DNA of 64,000 nucleotides from Kitasatospora sp. GP82 (GTDB lineage Bacteria > Actinomycetota > Actinomycetes > Streptomycetales > Streptomycetaceae). The translations under genes were made by a program, and so were the position numbers. The stretch covers positions 186,001-250,000 of the forward strand of contig NZ_JARZAJ010000006.1 of assembly GCF_029892105.1 (NCBI RefSeq). The letters are read 5' to 3'. Below the pieces are notes generated by a model that was not told the origin of the DNA, did not search any database, and saw only the letters and a list, made by a program, of their open reading frames with translations. Shown piece by piece: positions 59,520 through 64,000 of this stretch (position 1 is the stretch's first letter; each line of letters opens with the position of its first letter).

Positions 59520-60950
59520 TCAGGCGGTGCGCCGCAGCAGCGCCAGGTACATCGCGTCGGTCCCGTGCAGGTGCGGCCAGAGCTGGATGTCCGGGCCGTC
59601 GCCCAGCGCGGGGACCCCGGGCAGCAGCGGGCGGGCGTCGATCCATTCGAGACCGGGCTCCGCGCGCAGTACGTCGTCCACCACGGCGCGCGTCTCGGCG
59701 AGGTGCGGCGAGCAGGTCGCGTAGCCGACCACGCCGCCGATCCGGGTGGCCCGGATCGCGGAGCGCAGCAGGTCCCGCTGGAGCGGGCCGAAGCCGGGGA
59801 TGTCGTCCTGACGGCGGCGCCAACGGGCCTCCGGGCGACGGCGCAGCGCACCGAGGCCGGAACAGGGGACGTCCACCATGACCCGGTCGAACGCCCCGGG
59901 CCGCCAGGCGGGCCGGGTGCCGTCGGCGGCGATCACGGTGTACGGGCCCGGGTTGCCGTCCAGCGCCCGGGCGACCAGGCGGGCCCGGTGCGGCTGCTTC
60001 TCGGAGGCGACCAGCACGGCGCCGCGCTCGGCGGCGAGAGCGCCGAGCAGCGCGGCCTTGCCGCCGGGACCCGCGCAGCCGTCCAGCCAGAGCCGGTCCT
60101 GGCCCTCCACGGGCGCGTTGGCCAGAGCGAGCGCGACGAGTTGACTGCCCTCGTCCTGGACGCCGACCCGGTTCTCCCGTACCGCCTCGACTGCGCCGGG
60201 TTCGCCGCCCTCGGAGAGCTGCACGGCGTACGGGGACCAGCGTCCCGGCTCGGACTCGGGCAGCGCCTCGCGCAGTTCGGCGACGGTGGCCCGTCCCGGG
60301 CGCGCGACCAGGGTGACGGCGGGGCGCTCATTGTCGGCCCGCAGCAGCTCCTCGATCGCGGCCCTGCCGGACGCGGCGGGCTGCCAGCGGCCGAGCGAGT
60401 CCCAGAGTGCGGAGACCACCCAGCGCGGGTGCGAGTGCACGACGGCGAGGTGGTCCTCGGCGTCCTCCTCGTACGGCGGGGCGACCTGCTGGACCCAGGC
60501 GTCCAGGTCCTGGGCGCTGATCTTGCGCAGCACGGCGTTGACGAACTTGGCCCGTCCCTCGCCGAGCACCGCACGGGCCAGCTCGACGGTGGCCGAGACG
60601 GCGGCGTGCGTGGGGATGCGGGTGGTGAGCAGCTGGTGCGCGCCGAGCGAGAGCACGTCCAGGACGGGCGGGTCCACCTCGCGCAGCGGGCGGTCGATGC
60701 ACGCGGCGATGATCGCGTCGTAGGTGCCCTGCAGGCGCAGCGTGCCGTAGACCAGCTCGGTGGCGAGCGCGGCGTCGCGGCGGTCCATGCCCTTCTGCTC
60801 GGCCTCGCGCAGCAGCGAGGGGAGGATCAGGTTGGCGTACGCGTCGCGCTCGTCCACGGCGCGCAGGGCGCGGAACGCGACGATCCTGGCCGGGTCCTTC
60901 TTGGGGCGGCGGTGCGGGCGGGGGGCGCGCTTGGCGCTGGGGGTGGTCAC
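59520..60950 (-). CDS. rsmB: 16S rRNA cytosine-C5 methyltransferase RsmB
   Basis: A 476-residue protein from a GTG at 60950. Residues 15-150 form the NusB-like RNA-binding domain (ARIVAFRALRAVDERDAYAN ... ATELVYGTLRLQGTYDAIIA). The methyltransferase domain has WLDGCAGPGGKAALLGALAA for SAM, VMVDVPCSGLGALRRRPEAR with one catalytic Cys and VGYATCSPHLAETRAVVDD with the other, as in NOL1/NOP2/Sun enzymes that methylate C967 of 16S rRNA. It follows fmt by 70 bases on the same strand, a standard Streptomyces order. A longer in-frame extension to 61331 would overlap fmt and is rejected. Confidence 0.95.
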   Translation of the reverse strand: MTTPSAKRAPRPHRRPKKDPARIVAFRALRAVDERDAYANLILPSLLREAEQKGMDRRDAALATELVYGTLRLQGTYDAIIAACIDRPLREVDPPVLDVLSLGAHQLLTTRIPTHAAVSATVELARAVLGEGRAKFVNAVLRKISAQDLDAWVQQVAPPYEEDAEDHLAVVHSHPRWVVSALWDSLGRWQPAASGRAAIEELLRADNERPAVTLVARPGRATVAELREALPESEPGRWSPYAVQLSEGGEPGAVEAVRENRVGVQDEGSQLVALALANAPVEGQDRLWLDGCAGPGGKAALLGALAAERGAVLVASEKQPHRARLVARALDGNPGPYTVIAADGTRPAWRPGAFDRVMVDVPCSGLGALRRRPEARWRRRQDDIPGFGPLQRDLLRSAIRATRIGGVVGYATCSPHLAETRAVVDDVLRAEPGLEWIDARPLLPGVPALGDGPDIQLWPHLHGTDAMYLALLRRTA

Positions 60951-61020
60951 TTGTGCCTCGAAAAGTGCTGCGTTGGTTATCCGGAAAGGGGGGGTGGCGC
61001 CGGGGCCGTAACGCCGGGGC

Positions 61021-61956
61021 TCAGAGTCCGAGCTGCTCGCCGGACTCGATACGGACTCCTCGGGCCCAGTCTGCCGCGCGCATCGGCTTCTTGCCCTGCG
61101 GCTGGACCTCGCCCAGTTCGATCTCGTGGCTGCCGGTACCGACCCGGACGCTGTTCTTGGCGACGGCGAGCTCGCCGGGGGCCAGTTCGGCGGCGTCGGT
61201 GAGCAGCTTGACCGGGCCCGAGACCTTGAGGCGCTCGCCCCGGAAGGTGGTCCAGGCGCCGGGCGCGGGGGCGCAGCCGCGCACCAGGCGGTCGATCCGC
61301 AGTGCGGGGTGGGTCCAGTCGATCCTGGCATCCTCGACGGTGATCTTGGGTGCGAGGGTGATGCCTTCGGCGGGCTGCGGAACCGCCTTCAGGGTGCCGT
61401 CCTCGATGCCGTCCATGGTCGCGACCAGCAGCCGGGCGCCGGCGTGCGAGAGCCGCTCCAGCAGGACACCGCTGGTGTCGCCCGGACGGATCTCCTCGGT
61501 GAGCAGACCGAAGACCGGGCCGGAGTCCAGGCCCTGCTCGATCTGGAAGGTCGAGGCGCCGGTCACCTCGTCGCCCGCGAGCACCGCGTGCTGCACGGGG
61601 GCGGCACCGCGCCAGGCCGGGAGCAGCGAGAAGTGCAGGTTGACCCAGCCGTGCTCGGGGATCTCCAGGGTGCCGGGGCGCAGCAGCGCGCCGTAGGCGA
61701 CCACCGGGCAGCAGTCCGGGGCGATCTCGGTGAGGCGGGCCTGGAAGTCGGGGTCGCTCGGCTTGGCCGGCTTGAGGATCTCGATCCCGGCCTCCTCGGC
61801 GCGCTGGGCGACAGGGCTGGCGACCAGTCGGCGGCCGCGCCCGGCGGGGGCGTCGGGGCGGGTGACCACCGCGACGACCTCGTGCCGGTCGGAGGCCAGC
61901 AGGGCGTCCAGGGCGGGAACGGCGACCTCGGGGGTGCCGGCGAAGACGAGGCGCAT
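61021..61956 (-). CDS. fmt: methionyl-tRNA formyltransferase
   Basis: A 311-residue enzyme that formylates initiator Met-tRNA. It begins [20 protein letters not shown]; the catalytic block is [20 protein letters not shown] with the SLLP loop, and [20 protein letters not shown] follows. The C-terminal OB-like domain ([20 protein letters not shown]) binds the tRNA. Complete and of normal length. Its neighbours def (upstream) and rsmB (downstream) make a translation operon; formylation and deformylation act on the same nascent chain. Confidence 0.97.
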   Translation of the reverse strand: MRLVFAGTPEVAVPALDALLASDRHEVVAVVTRPDAPAGRGRRLVASPVAQRAEEAGIEILKPAKPSDPDFQARLTEIAPDCCPVVAYGALLRPGTLEIPEHGWVNLHFSLLPAWRGAAPVQHAVLAGDEVTGASTFQIEQGLDSGPVFGLLTEEIRPGDTSGVLLERLSHAGARLLVATMDGIEDGTLKAVPQPAEGITLAPKITVEDARIDWTHPALRIDRLVRGCAPAPGAWTTFRGERLKVSGPVKLLTDAAELAPGELAVAKNSVRVGTGSHEIELGEVQPQGKKPMRAADWARGVRIESGEQLGL

Positions 61957-62024
61957 GGGTTCCTTTCGGAGGACGTTGGGGGCGTTCGGCGGGGCGTTCG
62001 GGGCGCGCTCGGGGTGAGCGGATG

Positions 62025-62570
62025 TCAGCGGGCGGAACCGAAGGTGCTGTGCGGGGAGATCTTCACGGTCGGCGCCGGGCCCTCGCCCCAGTCGGCCTCG
62101 CGGATCGCCTTGAGCGCGGCCTTGCGCTGCTCGCGGTCGAGGCGGTCGATGAAGATGATCCCGTCCAGGTGGTCGGTCTCGTGCTGGATGCAGCGGGCGA
62201 GCAACTGGGTGCCCTCGATGCTCACCGGGTCGCCGTACATGTTGAAGCCCTTGGCGACCACGCCGTAGGCGCGCTTGGTGTCGAAGCGCAGTCCCGGCAG
62301 TGAGAGGCAGCCTTCGGGGCCGTCCTGCTCCTCGTCGGTGAGGCTGAGGTCGGGGTTGATCAGGTGGCCGACCACGCCGTCCACGTTGTATGTGAACACC
62401 CGCAGCGAGACGCCGAGTTGAGGCGCCGCCAGCCCCGCACCGGGGGCCTCCAGCATGGTGTCGGTGAGGTCCTTGACGAGCCGGCGCAGCTCCTTGTCGA
62501 AGGTGGTCACCGGCTTGGCCGTGGCACGGAGCACGGGGTCACCGAAGATCCGGATCGGCTGGATCGCCAT
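62025..62570 (-). CDS. def: peptide deformylase
   Basis: A 181-residue metalloenzyme that removes the formyl group from new proteins. Motif 1 is [12 protein letters not shown], motif 2 [11 protein letters not shown] with the metal-binding Cys, and motif 3 [19 protein letters not shown] with the two metal His and the catalytic Glu. The ATG at 62570 ([20 protein letters not shown]) is the natural start; an in-frame extension to 62693 adds a low-quality peptide. It lies 68 bases before fmt. Confidence 0.96.
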   Translation of the reverse strand: MAIQPIRIFGDPVLRATAKPVTTFDKELRRLVKDLTDTMLEAPGAGLAAPQLGVSLRVFTYNVDGVVGHLINPDLSLTDEEQDGPEGCLSLPGLRFDTKRAYGVVAKGFNMYGDPVSIEGTQLLARCIQHETDHLDGIIFIDRLDREQRKAALKAIREADWGEGPAPTVKISPHSTFGSAR

Positions 62571-62813
62571 GGCTGGGGCTCCTGTCGGTGCGGGTTTCGG
62601 CTGGGGTGCGGCACCGGCGCGATACGGGTGTCGACCAAGGTCACAGGGAAGTCTATGCAATCGCGGACGCCCATTCGGCCCAGCTTCTGGCATATCCCGT
62701 CTCGTCCCTGTGCGTGACCCCGGCCCCCGGTCCGGCGTTGGTCAAGTCAGATTGACCGGGGCGCGATCGCGTCCCGACCGGATTCACCGTACGGAGAGGC
62801 GGCACCAAGGGCC

Positions 62814-63326
62814 ATGGCCGAGCAGATCAACCACGACGCGCGGGCGCGGGCCAGCCTGCACCTGCTGGTGCGGGACATCGAGCGGGTACGGCGGCAGGTG
62901 GACGCGCTGCGGACCCTCACCGCCCAGCTGGGCAACGTCTACCGGCCGCGCCGACCCAGCACCTCCGCCGGATTCGTGGTGTACGGGCGCGCGCCCGCCC
63001 CCACCGTCCGGCTTGCCCAGGAACTGCGCGAAAGCGTGGAGACCCTGGTCGCGGCGGCCGTCGAATTCGACCGGGCCCTGGGCTTCTCCTGGGACTCCGT
63101 CGGCTCCGCGCTGGGCGTCACCAAGCAGGCGGTCCACCGGCGGTACGGCATGCGCCGGCCGAGCAGCGAGCTGCTGGCCGCAGGCGTACCCGCCCCGGGC
63201 GTCCCCGCACCGTCCCGACCCGACCGCGGCGAGGACCTGGCCCCCAGCAGCCAACCGCTGACCCGCACCGTCCCCGCCGCCCGCCAGGGCGGCCTCGAAC
63301 GCCCGAGCATCCCCCTGCGCGGCTGA
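62814..63326 (+). CDS. small HTH-like protein of unknown function
   Basis: A 170-residue protein, [20 protein letters not shown]. The first half is helical ([20 protein letters not shown]); residues about 85-112 look like a helix-turn-helix ([25 protein letters not shown]), as in small Streptomyces proteins that bind DNA; the C-terminus is Pro/Ser-rich and disordered. It lies opposite in direction to def and priA and is placed between them. I could not name a family; a DNA-binding role is inferred from the HTH only. Confidence 0.7.
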   Translation: MAEQINHDARARASLHLLVRDIERVRRQVDALRTLTAQLGNVYRPRRPSTSAGFVVYGRAPAPTVRLAQELRESVETLVAAAVEFDRALGFSWDSVGSALGVTKQAVHRRYGMRRPSSELLAAGVPAPGVPAPSRPDRGEDLAPSSQPLTRTVPAARQGGLERPSIPLRG

Positions 63327-63519
63327 CCAGGAAAACCCCTCCGTCCCCGGCGCCAAGCCGCCCCCAGGCCCCCTCCACGGCCCGGCGCCGGGCCTCCACA
63401 CCACACGCCGCGTGTTCCCCGGTACAGCGACCATGCACCACCCGTCAAGCACCCCCCACGCCCCTTGAAAGCACTCCCCCAGCGCCCCTTCCGCGTCGCG
63501 CACGTGGTTGGTCCCGGCC

Positions 63520-64000
63520 TCAGCCGATGTCCGGCGGGTCGATGCGGACCTTCACCGGGTCCGCCGTGCGCAGGGCCACCCGGGCGATCTGCGCTGCCTT
63601 GAGGGCCGCCGCCAGGGCCGCGCCCTGGCCCGGGGCGACCCGGAGCAGGGCACGCTCCAGCTCTTCGCCGCGCCCGGCGAGCCCCTGGACCGGGATCGGC
63701 CCGAGGATGTCGGTGCCCTCCGGCAACCGGACCAGCGAAAGCAGATCCTCGACGGCCTGCGGCACACCCGTCACCGAGGCCATCCGCGAGACCGGCGGGA
63801 AGTGGAGTTGGGCCCGCTCCTCCAGCTCCAGCGCCGCATGCCCCGCCGGATCCCACCGCACCAGCGCCTGCACCGGCCGCGCCGTCGGCTCCGCGACCAC
63901 GACCACCGTGCCGCCCTGCTCGGCGGGCCGGACCAGCCCGGCGGCGTTCGTCCACAGCCGCAGCGCCTCCTCCCCTGCCCGCAGGTCGGGGCGGCCCAGC
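63520..64000 (-). CDS. priA: primosomal protein N' (PriA), C-terminal part
   Basis: The gene runs off the right edge; its last 160 codons are visible. The frame entering the window reads LGRPDLRAGEEALRLWTNAA then GGTVVVVAEPTARPVQALVR, HAALELEERAQLHFPPVSRM and ILGPIPVQGLAGRGEELERA before ending VRIDPPDIG. This matches the last part of actinobacterial PriA, which restarts stalled replication; many actinobacterial PriA proteins lack a full helicase motif set, but that part is outside the window. In Streptomyces priA lies just upstream of def/fmt/rsmB, as here. A GTG at 63906 is an internal codon, not the start. Confidence 0.93.
   Translation of the reverse strand, partial: LGRPDLRAGEEALRLWTNAAGLVRPAEQGGTVVVVAEPTARPVQALVRWDPAGHAALELEERAQLHFPPVSRMASVTGVPQAVEDLLSLVRLPEGTDILGPIPVQGLAGRGEELERALLRVAPGQGAALAAALKAAQIARVALRTADPVKVRIDPPDIG

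Overview
The window is very GC-rich actinobacterial DNA. Several signs point to Streptomycetaceae (Streptomyces, Kitasatospora or a close relative): a SARP/AfsR-type regulator with a TTA codon, an SCO6745-like protein, an FBP zinc-finger protein, many Tat or lipoprotein-secreted proteins, GTG and TTG starts, and the rpe / rsmB / fmt / def / priA block on the right, a combination familiar from Streptomyces chromosomes. The species cannot be fixed from sequence reading alone.

Left part (1-23.5 kb) is accessory. It opens with two IS remnants (IS3- and IS30-type). A run of secreted or surface enzymes follows: a metzincin-like protease with FnIII and ricin domains, a PI-PLC-like enzyme, and a CHAP protein. 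Mixed in are an atypical SDR, a Nudix hydrolase, an HTH membrane protein, the SARP-NTPase regulator, a cysteine hydrolase, an SGNH hydrolase, a TetR/FBP divergent pair and a PEBP lipoprotein. At 18.4-21.4 kb a three-gene recombinase cassette (tyrosine recombinase, small XRE protein, Cys-rich recombinase-like protein) abuts a uracil-DNA glycosylase gene cut after its GQDPYPTP motif. Two of the three cassette genes carry inactivating mutations. Gene decay is common here: a D,D-carboxypeptidase, an unnamed secreted protein and ung are all broken.

Middle (21.8-32.3 kb) is a stress island read left to right: dnaK, grpE, a zinc-finger-less DnaJ, a CbpM/MerR-like modulator, clpB, a thioredoxin with N-terminal CxxC pairs, a UBP-type zinc finger, an internally deleted cNMP-binding/thioredoxin-reductase fusion, and a DUF1931 histone-fold protein. 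A PucR-type regulator is divergent from it. The genes are packed with short gaps or overlaps and would supply disaggregation (ClpB with DnaK/DnaJ/GrpE), thiol reduction and perhaps DNA compaction under stress.

Next (32.5-37 kb) is a small protein followed by a large membrane STAND/NACHT protein with two P-loops and a multi-pass C-terminus. The pair share an ADHG(A/S) motif. This is my best candidate for an undescribed, possibly immune, system. A secreted anchored protein and a stretch of degraded DNA follow, then a cutinase-like hydrolase, IS-like remnants and a tRNA-Leu(CAG) with a strong hairpin downstream.

Right part (40-64 kb) is more ordinary: a Ser/Thr kinase, a secreted phosphoesterase, a DUF4232 lipoprotein, an HhH-type repair protein, a SpoIIE phosphatase, pirin, rpe, an SCO6745-like protein, a sigma factor with an overlapping partner gene, a Methyltransf_19-type methyltransferase, an ATP-dependent DNA ligase, a C39-like peptidase, an aldo/keto reductase, a DrrAB-like ABC exporter with a divergent TetR and clear operator repeats, then rsmB, fmt, def, a small HTH-like protein and the 3' end of priA. 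No rRNA and no CRISPR array were seen.
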